Positions 1-8,353 of a stretch of DNA of 60,853 nucleotides are shown piece by piece. Source of the stretch: Epibacterium ulvae (lineage in GTDB: Bacteria > Pseudomonadota > Alphaproteobacteria > Rhodobacterales > Rhodobacteraceae). The position numbers and the translations under genes are program-made. Numbering within the stretch: the first letter of the stretch is position 1; each line of letters starts with the position of its first letter. A model generated the notes under the pieces. That model saw nothing but the letters and a program-made list of their open reading frames with translations, had not been told where the DNA came from and did no database searches. The DNA is taken from assembly GCF_018678075.1 (NCBI RefSeq), contig NZ_JAHHIR010000075.1, positions 1 through 60,853 of the forward strand, written 5' to 3'.

Positions 1-278
1 ATGATGGCGACCAAATATAGAAACCCACGCCGCATCGGCAGGTACGTGATGTCGGCGCACCAAACTTGGTTGGGCCGACCCACACGCAGGCCACGCAGCA
101 GGTATGGATAAATCTTGTGACCCTTCGCTGCCTTGCTGGTGTTGGGTTTGTGATAAATCGGCATAAGGCCCATCAACCGCATAAGGCGGCGGATGCGCTT
201 CTCGTTCACCAGATGGTCTTCATTGCGAAGATGCCACGTCATTTGACGAACGCCATAAAATGTAATCGGCGGAGCCAT
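1..278 (-). pseudogene. IS3-family transposase (orfB), partial
   Basis: Reading the minus strand from an ATG at 278 to the window edge gives an IS3-type OrfB segment with the motifs FYGVRQMTWHLRN, NEKRIRRLMRLMGLMPIY, LRGLRVGRPNQVWCADITYLP and FLYLVAI. In this family the TYLP segment contains the first catalytic Asp (in WCADIT) of the DDE integrase core. The second Asp and the Glu would lie beyond position 1, so the C-terminal half is not visible. The normal N-terminal part, which includes the HTH_21 region before FYGVRQM, is missing: upstream codons do not match the family and IS21-type sequence begins at about 301. I read it as an IS3 copy broken on its 5' side. Whether the rest is intact outside the window is unknown. 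Confidence 0.85.
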
Positions 279-300
279 ACTCGGCCACGGTAGCGGCGGC

Positions 301-1012
301 GTTGTGCTGTCGCGGGCGGCTTAAAAGTCGGCCACTTTTGCCCTTTCATTTGATGGGAGGGCGTGAGGATTTTCACCGTGGAATTGTATTTGAAGGTGCG
401 CCGCGCTCATTTTCAGGATGGGTTGAGTGGGCGTCGTATCGCTCGGGATTTTGGGATCAGTCGAGACAGCGTTGCGAAGATGTTGGCGTATTCGCAACCG
501 CCGGGGTATCGCCGGACTGCGGAGATCAAACGGCCAAAGCTGGATGCTTATGTCGATCAGATTGATCAGTGGTTGGCGGAAGATAAGGCGCGTCCTCGCA
601 AACAGCGACATACGGCCAAGCGCATTTTTGAGCGCCTTCGTGATGAATGCGGGTTCGACGGCGGTTGCACGATCGTCAAAGATTACGTGCGCACAAAGAA
701 GCGCAGTTCGCGCGAGATGTTTGTGCCGTTGCGCCATCCGCCCGGGCATGCGCAGGCTGATTTTGGCGAAGCACTGGTTTTGATCGGTGGTGTTGAGCAG
801 AAGGCCTATTTCTTTGCGCTGGACCTGCCCCATAGCGATGCCTGTTATGTTCGCGCGTATCCCGCCGCAAACACCGAGGCCTGGTTGGACGGGCATGTTC
901 ATGCCTTCGCGTTCTTTGGGGTGGTGCCTCAGTCGATCCTTTATGACAACGACAGATGTCTGGTCTCCAAAATCCTGCCAGATGGCACACGACAGCGAAC
1001 TCAGCGGTTCGG
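301..1012 (+). mobile_element. IS21-family element remnant (left end plus part of istA)
   Basis: The left end of an IS21-type element seems to start near 301-303. It is followed by the inverted pair AAAAGT (323-328) and ACTTTT (334-339), typical of the repeated transposase sites in IS21 termini, and then by istA. The element stops abruptly near 1008-1012, where the sequence becomes a serine recombinase. IstB (the ATPase helper) and the right end are absent. It cannot transpose on its own. The exact left boundary is an estimate. Confidence 0.75.
363..1012 (+). pseudogene. istA: IS21-family transposase IstA, C-terminally truncated
   Basis: The frame opens with GTG at 363 after GGGAGG and encodes about 216 residues of IstA, against roughly 500 in intact members. 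A helix-turn-helix (GRRIARDFGISRDSVAKML, residues ~22-40) is followed by the start of the DDE core: HAQADFGEA carries the first Asp and ILYDNDRCLVSK the region of the second. The homology ends after ILPDGTRQRTQRF; the continuation SGLxSHYxF, the catalytic Glu region and the C-terminal domain are lost. From about 1010 the frame reads unrelated codons and stops at 1034. No istB follows. Confidence 0.88.
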
Positions 1013-1974
1013 GGCGCTTTCAAACACAGGCTGAAGTGAAGAGATTATTTGAATCCCATCCCGATTTTCCACGGAACAAGCATGGTGAGGTGAATCAGCA
1101 GCGTGTCACCGATATTCTGAACCAGCCTCTCTATGCAGGATATATCTGTAGTGAGAACTATGGCCTGAACTGGCTCAAAGGGCAGCATGAGCCGCTGATC
1201 TCGCTCGAAACCTTCGATAAGGCACAAAAGCGCCAGAAAAACGCTGCGGTGGCTCCTGCACGTAAAAACATCGGTGAAGATTTTGCACTGCGTGGATTCG
1301 TGACCTGCGGTGAGTGCAATGTGCCGCTGCGCTCTTCATGGTCCAAAGGAAAGAACAAGCACTATCCATACTATCTGTGTCAGACCAAGGGGTGCGCCAG
1401 CTACGGCAAATCCATCCCGCGTGACAAATTAGAAAATGCCTTTGGCGAAGTCGTCAAAACTCTTGAACCCAGCCCGACAATGTTCGCTCTGGCGAAAACG
1501 ATGTTCCATGCAGCATGGGATGGCAGGTCAGAACAGATCAAAGACGCGAAGGCGTCCGTCCAACGGCAAATCACTGAAGCTGAAAAGCAGATCGACTCAT
1601 TGCTCTCACGGATCATCAACGCAACCAATGACTCTGTGATCGGTGCCTATGAGGAAAAGATCGCCAGACTAGAGAAAACTAAGGTCAGATTGCAGGATTC
1701 TATGATCCATCACGCTCCCAAACAGGGGAGACTGGAAGAGATGCTAGAACACTCACTTCAGTTCCTCGCAAACCCTTGGAAACTTTGGGATAGCGGAAAC
1801 ATCACTCTGCGCAAAGCACTGCTCAGATTGGCCTTTGTGGACCGTTTTGCGTACCATCGGATTGAGGGAGCTAGAACACCAGAATTATCCATACCATTCA
1901 AGGCATTAAGGGTGCTTCAGTATAGGGAAAAGTGTAATGGTGCGGGTGAAGGGACTCGAACCCCCACGCCATAG
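1010..1974 (+). pseudogene. Large serine recombinase, C-terminal fragment
   Basis: From SGRFQTQAEVKRLF onward the frame matches the C-terminal part of large serine site-specific recombinases. First comes the end of the recombinase domain (TDILNQPLYAGYI). Then a zinc ribbon with CGEC and CQTKGC pairs around 1309-1395, a long coiled coil (about 1530-1720) and the end segment LRLAFVDRFAYHR. The catalytic N-terminal resolvase domain with its active serine is missing, replaced by the IS21 fragment, so it is inactive. The reading frame runs on into the tRNA-Leu gene and stops at TAG 1972-1974, so the last dozen residues (GAGEGTRTPTP) are antisense tRNA. The join suggests an integrative element that used this tRNA as its target and was later deleted. 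Confidence 0.85.
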
Positions 1975-2021
1975 GCGCCAGAACCTAAATCTGGTGCGTC
2001 TACCAATTCCGCCACACCCGC
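1938..2021 (-). tRNA. tRNA-Leu (anticodon UAG)
   Basis: The minus strand folds as a class II tRNA. The acceptor stem is GCGGGTG (2021-2015) with CACCCGC (1948-1942). The D-arm contains GAATTGGTAGAC. The anticodon stem CCAGA/TCTGG closes the loop TTTAGGT with anticodon TAG. The long variable arm is GCGCCTATGGCGT and the T-arm is GGGGGTTCGAGTCCC. The 3' CCA is encoded (1940-1938). The T-loop GTTCGAGTC and the variable arm are typical of leucine tRNAs. Its 3' end is overlapped by the end of the recombinase frame, as expected for an integration site. Confidence 0.96.
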
Positions 2022-2154
2022 ACATCTGGAACAGGTCCAATCCTGTTGCTGGCGTTCTCTAGCAAAGTGATACAGGAGATGCGAGCGAAAAATGCACTGA
2101 CCTACTATGTTTTGCAACGGGCAAATCAGTAGGGCAAAAATGAGCGTCAGTTGG

Positions 2155-3168
2155 CTAAACTCTAGCGATCAACGCGCGAAGTTCTTCCTCAAAAACCTCA
2201 CGCTCACCTCTTATAACGGTGCGGTATTGCTCCAATACGCCGTCAAACTTGGCTGAACTCTCCAGCACATCATGTATCTTCGAACGCAATCTTTGTGGCT
2301 CCAAAAACAGCTCTGTGGGCGCAAACAAGCTATCTGGCAGCGGAACATCGTTTTCAAAACGCGCAGCCCCTTCGCGCCGGACCAGCGGCAAACATCCGCA
2401 TAGCGCAGCTTCACGCGGCACGCGGTCTTTCCCTGGATGGAAACCGCAATCGAGAAAAATCTTGCAATCGGCCAATGTCGAAACGATTTCGGCCCGGCTC
2501 ATATTTTGCAACGGGACCAGATTAAAATCCTGTTCCAGCTCAGACCAGATCTCGTCCGCTCCACGCGCTTTGTTGGGCAGATAACAGATGTCATACGTGC
2601 GGTCTTCTGTCGGGATTGGCGCAGCAATTTCATCCAAATCGATAAAGTCAGTCAACATTGTCACGTCAGTCGCACCGTTTTTACGCGCGAAATCAGCTGC
2701 GTATTCGCTTTGGCACAGATTACTACAGCTTCGGATAAGCTTTTGATGCAGGAGTTGTTTCAACGAAGTCAAAGGGAAATTGTCAACGCTCAGCCACCAG
2801 AAGTGTACATTTGGACACCCGTGTTGAAGCAGCGCAAAGGCCAATTCAGGCCAAACTTCAGGGACAACGAAATGGGTTTCTTTCGCTATCACCTCAACAC
2901 GCGGAACTTGAAACTGAGAAAGCCGGGCGTCGATCTCGGTTTCCTTAGGGAACTCTTTCCAAAACTTCCAACGCTTGGGCATCTTGGGCTTACGCATAAC
3001 GATTTGATCATCGACGCAGGCAAAAGCATGTTCTCCATGCGCGAGCTCTAAGTCGTTGATATACATGACAGAGGCCTCAGCCCCAATCTCTCGCATCGAA
3101 GCGGCGGCTTGGTGAAGGGCTAAGGGCCCGCCTGTAAAGCCGCCTGGGGAAATAAAACAAAAGCTCAT
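2155..3168 (-). CDS. Glycosyltransferase-like protein (GT-B type), orphan
   Basis: A protein of about 337 residues if it starts at the ATG at 3168; a TTG 18 bases upstream is possible. The N-terminus MSFCFISPGGFTGGPLALHQAAASMREIG resembles the first Rossmann unit of GT-B glycosyltransferases (glycine-rich loop after the first strand). A late segment around CKIFLDCGFHPGKDRVPREAALCGCLPLVRREGAARFEND resembles the donor-binding region, where such enzymes carry a conserved Glu followed by a CG-P turn. No transmembrane segment or signal peptide is seen. The gene is visibly AT-richer than the neighbouring core genes and sits between a tRNA-linked mobile scar and nnr, so lateral origin is likely. Acceptor and sugar donor cannot be told from the sequence. 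Confidence 0.6.
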   Translation of the reverse strand: MSFCFISPGGFTGGPLALHQAAASMREIGAEASVMYINDLELAHGEHAFACVDDQIVMRKPKMPKRWKFWKEFPKETEIDARLSQFQVPRVEVIAKETHFVVPEVWPELAFALLQHGCPNVHFWWLSVDNFPLTSLKQLLHQKLIRSCSNLCQSEYAADFARKNGATDVTMLTDFIDLDEIAAPIPTEDRTYDICYLPNKARGADEIWSELEQDFNLVPLQNMSRAEIVSTLADCKIFLDCGFHPGKDRVPREAALCGCLPLVRREGAARFENDVPLPDSLFAPTELFLEPQRLRSKIHDVLESSAKFDGVLEQYRTVIRGEREVFEEELRALIARV

Positions 3169-3229
3169 GCCAGTTTGGTAACCCAAACTTCAAACAGGGA
3201 AAAGTAAGATTAGTTCGTTGTAGCCATTT

Positions 3230-4921
3230 TCATTGCTTTTGGAACGCAAGTTCTTTAAACACTTTTGGCAGTTCTTCGGGAAGATCTTCGGCCACAAGTC
3301 CCGGCCCAAAGGATCGCGCACATTCCACATGCAGCCAGGCTGCGGTCTCAGCCGCGGATTGCGGTGAAAACCCGCGCGCCACAAGGCCGGTGATGAACCC
3401 AGCCAAGACATCGCCGGAACCCGCGGTCGCAAGCCAGGGAGCACTGCGCTCATACAGGGCAGCGTTGATCGCACATACCCCTGAAGGCGACGCTATCACC
3501 GTGTCCTGCCCCTTTAACAGAACCGTACACCCGGCCCGTTCGCCAGCCTCCCGCGTCGCATCCACTTTGGAATAGGCAGGGCCTTTTGTGGCCGGCGCTA
3601 CAAGCTTGTCTGCGATATCCGGGAACAAACGCGCAAACTCCCCCGCGTGAGGCGTTAACACGCAGTTTTCATGCAGCATCCCAAAGAGTACAGTTGGATC
3701 ATCCGCATAGGCCGACAGCACATCCGCATCCAACACGACGTGACGTGTGGGATCGCTCAGGGCCACAGGAACAAGCGCCCATGCCCGTTCCAGCCCCAAG
3801 CCCGGCCCAAGACACAGCGCGTTTATTCGGTCATCCTCAAGCGCTGCGGCAAGATCTTCCGCGCTTTCAAGTTCAGCCATCATCAAAGCCGTGATCTGAC
3901 TGGCAACTTCAAACCACGCAGATTGAGGCACACCCAGCGTCACCAACCCAGCCCCGATCCGCAAAGCCCCGCGCGCAGCCAGCCGCGCCGCACCCGTTTT
4001 TCCGGAGGGACCCGACAGGATCAGCGCGTGGCCGTGGGAGTATTTATGTTCTTCGCTTTCCTTGGATAAATCAGAGTTCAGCGGCGGCTGCGCCAAGCGG
4101 CAAACGCAACGTTCAATCCGTTGTGTTCCAGAAATCTGCTCGATGGCGGCGCAGCTCGCATAACCAATCTCATAGGCGTCGGCGAGACCGATGTCTTTTG
4201 TGACCAACGTCCCAGAGGTGCCAGGACCCTCCCCAAGAAAATGTCCAAGCTTCGGCCTGTGAAAAGTCACTGTGAGACCCGCTTCAATCGCTTTCCCCAG
4301 CACATGTCCGCTGTCGGAACACAAACCGCTTGGCGTGTCGATAGCAACTACGCGCACGCCTCGGTCTTGAATTATAGCTCGGGCCGGTTGGTGCGCCAAA
4401 AAGGAAAACAGACCTTTGAAGGGCCGTGTGAGGCCTATTCCAAATAAGCCATCAACAATGAGTTCGAAACAAGTGGGGAGCGGCAAAGTGTCATCGACGA
4501 GAGGCGGAGGATCGATCGACCTCGCTTGAACCGCCCCCAACTCCAGCCACCGCTCATAATTCAACCGCGCATCAGGCGGCAGCTTTTCTGGATCCCCATA
4601 CAGAAACACCTCAACCGCCCAGCCCCGTGCATGCAAGAGCCGCGCCACCACAAAACCGTCGCCCCCATTTTTTCCCGGACCACATAAAACCACGGCCCGG
4701 CGCGCCGGCACGGTATCACTTTCATCTTTTCCCAAATACTTCGGGGGTGCGGGGGCTGGCCCCCGCTCTGGCGGCTCCAAGAACACTGGCCATTCCTCAA
4801 AAATCGCCTCAACCACGCCCTGACCCGCGCGTTCCATCAGCTCCAGCCCGGTGACCTCACCACTGTCAATTGCTGCTTTTTCAATCGCCCGCATCTGGGC
4901 TGCGGTCAGCAAATCAGTCAT
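3230..4921 (-). CDS. nnr: Bifunctional NAD(P)H-hydrate repair enzyme Nnr
   Basis: Repairs hydrated nicotinamide cofactors. The N-terminal YjeF_N domain (residues ~1-220) epimerises NAD(P)HX, and the C-terminal ribokinase-like domain (from about residue 280) dehydrates S-NAD(P)HX using ADP. Diagnostic segments are AQMRAIEKAA, CGPGKNGGDGFVVARLL and DTPSGLCSDSG in the first domain, and LILSGPSGKTGAARLAARGAL, LTPHAGEFARLF and TAGSGDVLAGFITGL in the second. The ATG at 4921 gives 563 residues, somewhat long for the family. The excess includes residues ~49-68 (EPPERGPAPAPPKYLGKDES), encoded by a palindromic repeat inserted before the RAVVLCGPG strand. It reads away from glnB. Confidence 0.95.
   Translation of the reverse strand: MTDLLTAAQMRAIEKAAIDSGEVTGLELMERAGQGVVEAIFEEWPVFLEPPERGPAPAPPKYLGKDESDTVPARRAVVLCGPGKNGGDGFVVARLLHARGWAVEVFLYGDPEKLPPDARLNYERWLELGAVQARSIDPPPLVDDTLPLPTCFELIVDGLFGIGLTRPFKGLFSFLAHQPARAIIQDRGVRVVAIDTPSGLCSDSGHVLGKAIEAGLTVTFHRPKLGHFLGEGPGTSGTLVTKDIGLADAYEIGYASCAAIEQISGTQRIERCVCRLAQPPLNSDLSKESEEHKYSHGHALILSGPSGKTGAARLAARGALRIGAGLVTLGVPQSAWFEVASQITALMMAELESAEDLAAALEDDRINALCLGPGLGLERAWALVPVALSDPTRHVVLDADVLSAYADDPTVLFGMLHENCVLTPHAGEFARLFPDIADKLVAPATKGPAYSKVDATREAGERAGCTVLLKGQDTVIASPSGVCAINAALYERSAPWLATAGSGDVLAGFITGLVARGFSPQSAAETAAWLHVECARSFGPGLVAEDLPEELPKVFKELAFQKQ
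4720..4777 (-). repeat. Palindromic repeat inserted in frame in nnr (copy 1)
   Basis: In nnr orientation the element begins GGAGCCGCC and contains a perfect hairpin, GCGGGGGC-TG-GCCCCCGC (4749-4766). It ends with GAAGTATTT followed by GGGAAAAGATGAAAG. The outer parts (GGAGCC, GAAGTATTT, GAAAAGATGAA or close to it) recur at 53941-53974 in the sox operon around a different palindromic centre. In nnr it is translated as a proline-rich loop without a stop or frameshift. Confidence 0.7.
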
Positions 4922-4950
4922 CGTTTACACCCACGGTTTTCATTTTGATT

Positions 4951-4984
4951 ATTTTTTAATCGTTAAGGTCATTTTTTAATCATT
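4951..4984. promoter_or_regulatory. AT-rich direct repeats upstream of glnB
   Basis: ATTTTTTAATC occurs at 4951-4961 and again at 4971-4981, exactly 20 bases apart, in the 172-base gap between nnr and glnB. The spacing of about two helical turns would place both copies on one face of the DNA. They may be activator or nucleoid-protein sites for glnB-glnA or nnr. No family-specific consensus was recognised. Confidence 0.35.
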
Positions 4985-5078
4985 TACACTTGGCCTAGCC
5001 CCGGGATTGCATCTATGACACCCGCAATTCATTGTGGCTACCATTTAGAAATGATCTGTGATGTGTCGACAAGGTTGA

Positions 5079-5432
<354 letters not shown>

Positions 5433-5469
5433 CTACATCCAAATCACACTATTGGAAGGGAAATAGGGA

Positions 5470-6876
5470 ATGAGCGCAGAAGCAGTTCTGAAGCTGATCA
5501 AGGAGGAAGAAGCCGCATATGTGGACATCCGTTTCACGGATATTCGCGGCAAGCTTCAGCACGTCACTGTAGACGTGGACATGGTTGACGAAGACTTCCT
5601 TGAGGAAGGCTTTATGTTTGACGGCTCCTCGATCGCTGGCTGGAAGTCGATCGAAGCATCCGACATGAAACTGATCCCCGATCTGGAATCGACATATGTG
5701 GATCCGTTCTATGCGGAAAAAACCATCTGCATTCACTGCTCCATCGTTGAGCCCGACACAGGTGAATCCTATGAGCGTGACCCCCGCGGTACCGCACAGA
5801 AAGCCGAAGCCTACCTGAAGTCCTCAGGCATGGGCGACGCAGCTTACATGGGTCCGGAAGCAGAATTCTTCTTGTTTGACGACGTTCGTTTCTCGAACTC
5901 GATCAACAAAGTATCCTACGAAGTTGATGCAACCGACGCATCCTGGAACACTGACACCGAATACGAGATGGGCAACAAAGGCCATCGTCCCGGCGTCAAA
6001 GGCGGCTACTTCCCGGTGAACCCCACCGACGAAGCGCAAGACCTGCGTTCCGAAATGCTGTCGACGATGAAGCGCATCGGCATGAAAGTTGACAAGCACC
6101 ACCACGAAGTGGCGTCTTGTCAGCACGAGCTGGGTCTGATCTTTGACAGCCTGACCAAGCAAGCCGACGAGCTGCAGAAATACAAGTACATCATCCACAA
6201 TGTGGCCGATGCTTACGGCAAATCTGCAACCTTCATGCCCAAGCCGATCTACGGCGACAACGGCACCGGTATGCACGTCAACATGTCGATCTGGAAAGAC
6301 GGCAAGCCTCTGTTCGCTGGCGACAAATACGCGGATCTGTCCGACGAAGCTCTGTTCTTCATCGGTGGTATCCTGAAGCACGCGAAAACGCTGAACGCCT
6401 TCACCAACCCGTCGACCAACTCCTACAAGCGTCTGATCCCGGGCTTCGAAGCCCCCGTTCTGCGTGCGTATTCTGCACGTAACCGCTCGGGTTGTGTCCG
6501 TATCCCATGGACCGAAAGCCCCAAAGCCAAGCGTGTAGAAGCTCGTTTCCCTGATCCTGCCGCGAACCCCTATCTGGCGTTTGCTGCTCTCTTGATGGCT
6601 GGCCTTGACGGCATCAAGAACAAGATCAATCCGGGCGAAGCCATGGACAAAAACCTCTATGACCTGCCCGCAGAAGAGCTGGCTGGCATCCCAACCGTCT
6701 GTGGCTCCCTGCGCGAAGCGCTGGAATGCCTGGCAGACGACCACGACTTCCTGCTGCAAGGCGACGTGTTCACCAAAGACCAGATCGAAGGCTACATCGA
6801 ACTTAAGATGGAAGAAGTCGAACTGTTCGAGCACACACCGCACCCAGTTGAGTTCGGCATGTACTACAGCTGCTAA
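5470..6876 (+). CDS. glnA: Glutamine synthetase, type I (GlnA)
   Basis: Catalyses ATP-dependent amidation of glutamate to glutamine as a cytosolic dodecamer. The 468 residues are the standard type I length. Visible signatures are [11 protein letters not shown] near residue 53, the metal/glutamate-site segment [20 protein letters not shown] and the ATP-site region [10 protein letters not shown]. The adenylylation motif NLYDLP puts Tyr397 as the likely site of control by GlnE, so this is the GSI-beta regulated form. A GGAAGGG-like ribosome binding site precedes ATG 5470. Nitrogen control of glnB probably covers both genes. Confidence 0.98.
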   Translation: MSAEAVLKLIKEEEAAYVDIRFTDIRGKLQHVTVDVDMVDEDFLEEGFMFDGSSIAGWKSIEASDMKLIPDLESTYVDPFYAEKTICIHCSIVEPDTGESYERDPRGTAQKAEAYLKSSGMGDAAYMGPEAEFFLFDDVRFSNSINKVSYEVDATDASWNTDTEYEMGNKGHRPGVKGGYFPVNPTDEAQDLRSEMLSTMKRIGMKVDKHHHEVASCQHELGLIFDSLTKQADELQKYKYIIHNVADAYGKSATFMPKPIYGDNGTGMHVNMSIWKDGKPLFAGDKYADLSDEALFFIGGILKHAKTLNAFTNPSTNSYKRLIPGFEAPVLRAYSARNRSGCVRIPWTESPKAKRVEARFPDPAANPYLAFAALLMAGLDGIKNKINPGEAMDKNLYDLPAEELAGIPTVCGSLREALECLADDHDFLLQGDVFTKDQIEGYIELKMEEVELFEHTPHPVEFGMYYSC

Positions 6877-6897
6877 TCTGCAGTTTGGAAAAGTTAA

Positions 6898-6927
6898 AAA
6901 ACAGGCGTCCCACAGGGCGCCTGTTTT
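6898..6927 (+). terminator. Rho-independent terminator after glnA
   Basis: A 10-bp stem, AAAACAGGCG (6898-6907) with CGCCTGTTTT (6918-6927), lies 21 bases past the glnA stop. The 3' arm itself supplies four T residues. Confidence 0.8.
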
Positions 6928-7059
6928 GCGTTTGGGATGGGGGTACGAGGTTAACTGAGGGGCCTTTCGCCAAGAGTGAATGTCAGTATTGAGTCCACTT
7001 CGACCGATGCTGCGCAGAGCACGAATATCCGGTAGCGACAAATTGCCATGAAATTGAGA

Positions 7060-7085
7060 CGCGCCTCAGCTACAGCCGAGGCGCG
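7060..7085. terminator. Hairpin between convergent genes, likely terminator
   Basis: CGCGCCTC (7060-7067) pairs with GAGGCGCG (7078-7085) and is followed on the plus strand by CTTTT. It sits just beyond the 3' end of the minus-strand gene that stops at 7100 and could back up glnA termination. Confidence 0.55.
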
Positions 7086-7099
7086 CTTTTGCGGTTTGA

Positions 7100-7843
7100 T
7101 CAGCTATAAAATGGGGATTGCATTTGACGACTTGCGTCTTCTGTCGTTGTCGCATCAAAGACTCTTGTGTAGAAAGCCACTCCCAATTTCTCTGCAACCT
7201 CAGGGAACTGGTTGATGGCGTAGTCGAGCGCTTGTTCAACAGTATCAAACGCATCAAAGCCACCAAGGGTATTGGTCGAAACGCCGCTGAGCCAGACTTT
7301 GCTCTGAATGCCGGGCACCTGTTTGAGTGTCATGTTGCGTGTCTGCCAGTCAAAGGCGTCGAATGGCTGCGAGAACTGCAATTCAGTGTAAACAAACGCG
7401 CCAGGTGCTTGCCTCGGCGATGCTCCGTAGTGAACGGATCCCAAGTCTTCACTTGCCGCCTTGACAATCTGCGCATCGAATACGCGCGTGTTGTGGGCAA
7501 CACCAAAGCTACGCGGCTCAGTTGGGAAGTATCCTGTGACGAAGTGTTTGGCGTTCTCAAGGCTGTCGAACGCGTAAAAGCCACCAATTGACCCCGTGCC
7601 GTGACCGTGAAGCCAAGTCTTGTTCAAGAAACCAGGTTGTTTTTTAATTTGGTCATTGATGGTTGCCCAGGGGGCTTGGTCGAACAGAACCGAAATTGCC
7701 ACTTCGGTGTAGACAAATGCTTTTGGGGACATGGGTGTTTCCTTTGCATGAATGATCGAGGGCGCCAAGGCAGCGCTTGCGGTAGCAATGAGCATTTCGC
7801 GGCGGTTCAGCATTGCAGACTGAGTGAGATTGGATGTATTCAT
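7100..7843 (-). CDS. Exported tandem ABM-fold protein (YdhR-like repeats)
   Basis: 247 residues. The N-terminus carries a twin-arginine-like signal, NRREMLIATASAALAPSIIHA (two Arg, hydrophobic run, Ala-rich end), so a folded periplasmic product is likely. The mature part is two copies of a ~95-residue unit. Unit 1 starts PKAFVYTEVAISVLFDQ and ends GVAHNTRVFDA. Unit 2 starts PGAFVYTELQFSQPFDA and ends GVAFYTRVFDA. Both share the segment GGFxAFD, which recalls dimeric alpha-beta barrel (YdhR/ABM) monooxygenases, and the fusion would make an intramolecular dimer. GGAGCG precedes ATG 7843. It is divergent from an HxlR regulator across a 90-base control region. Substrate unknown. Confidence 0.65.
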   Translation of the reverse strand: MNTSNLTQSAMLNRREMLIATASAALAPSIIHAKETPMSPKAFVYTEVAISVLFDQAPWATINDQIKKQPGFLNKTWLHGHGTGSIGGFYAFDSLENAKHFVTGYFPTEPRSFGVAHNTRVFDAQIVKAASEDLGSVHYGASPRQAPGAFVYTELQFSQPFDAFDWQTRNMTLKQVPGIQSKVWLSGVSTNTLGGFDAFDTVEQALDYAINQFPEVAEKLGVAFYTRVFDATTTEDASRQMQSPFYS

Positions 7844-7858
7844 TTAGCGCTCCTATCG

Positions 7859-7875
7859 ACTTGCGTTATGCAAGT
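7859..7875. promoter_or_regulatory. Operator-like palindrome, site 1
   Basis: ACTTGC-GTTAT-GCAAGT is a perfect 6-bp inverted repeat with a 5-base spacer in the divergent control region between the ABM protein and the HxlR gene. It overlaps the first of two ATGCAAGTTGAT copies (7868-7879). It is a good candidate site for the adjacent HxlR dimer. Confidence 0.6.
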
Positions 7876-7898
7876 TGATGGCTGTATCCTTTATCATG

Positions 7899-7917
7899 TT
7901 GCACAATGCAAGTTGAT
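7899..7917. promoter_or_regulatory. Operator-like palindrome, site 2
   Basis: TTGC-ACAAT-GCAA (7899-7911) repeats the arm spacing of site 1, and the second ATGCAAGTTGAT copy occupies 7906-7917, 38 bases from the first. It lies 16 bases before the HxlR start codon, which suits autoregulation. Confidence 0.55.
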
Positions 7918-7933
7918 AATTTAAGAAAGCGGA

Positions 7934-8353
7934 ATGAACACGAAAAACAAACGACCTCTTTCAGGATGCCCAATCGACTACGCTCTCAGTGTGTTCGGAG
8001 ATCGTTGGTCGCTTCTGATCATCCGAGATCTCGCGATTAAAGGCGTCAAAACCTACGCTGAGTTGCTTGATGGGTGGGAGGGGATATCAACAAATATCCT
8101 TGCTCAACGCATGAGGCACTTGGAAGGACATGGTATCGTTGAAAGGCGGAAAAATCCTGACAACTGGCGAAGTTCCCTATACGAATTGACGCCAAAAGGG
8201 CGCGATCTTGCACCGCTTCTGTCAGAAATTATCCTATGGGGAGGCACTTACAATGAAGCCGATGCCCCGAAGAGTGAAGCTTTCAACATCGTGCAATCTG
8301 ACCGTGGCGGGTTCGAAAGAGAGCTGCGTCAGACGGATAACACCACCGATTAA
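7934..8353 (+). CDS. HxlR-family transcriptional regulator
   Basis: A winged-helix regulator of 139 residues. The family signature runs from GCPIDYALSVFGDRWSLLII through ISTNILAQRMRHLEGHGIVERR to YELTPKGRDLAPLL. Cys12 sits in the N-terminal position used for thiol or electrophile sensing by HxlR members such as YodB and HypR; whether it senses here is inference. It is transcribed away from the tandem ABM gene, and two palindromic sites lie between them, so it probably controls that gene and itself. Base composition is lower in GC than in glnA or the following Hsp70 gene, which suggests that the pair was acquired together. Confidence 0.9.
   Translation: MNTKNKRPLSGCPIDYALSVFGDRWSLLIIRDLAIKGVKTYAELLDGWEGISTNILAQRMRHLEGHGIVERRKNPDNWRSSLYELTPKGRDLAPLLSEIILWGGTYNEADAPKSEAFNIVQSDRGGFERELRQTDNTTD

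Noticed and set aside
1940-1974. Recombinase C-terminal residues GAGEGTRTPTP as a protein motif
   Set aside because: They are simply the antisense of the tRNA-Leu gene.
4990-5020. Sigma-54 type promoter (TGGC...TTGC) upstream of glnB
   Set aside because: The spacing between the two elements is 12 bases instead of 7, so the consensus is not met.
5824-7041. A 405-codon open frame antisense to glnA
   Set aside because: It is the mirror of the codon pattern of a highly conserved gene; the translated product has no family features and no ribosome binding site.
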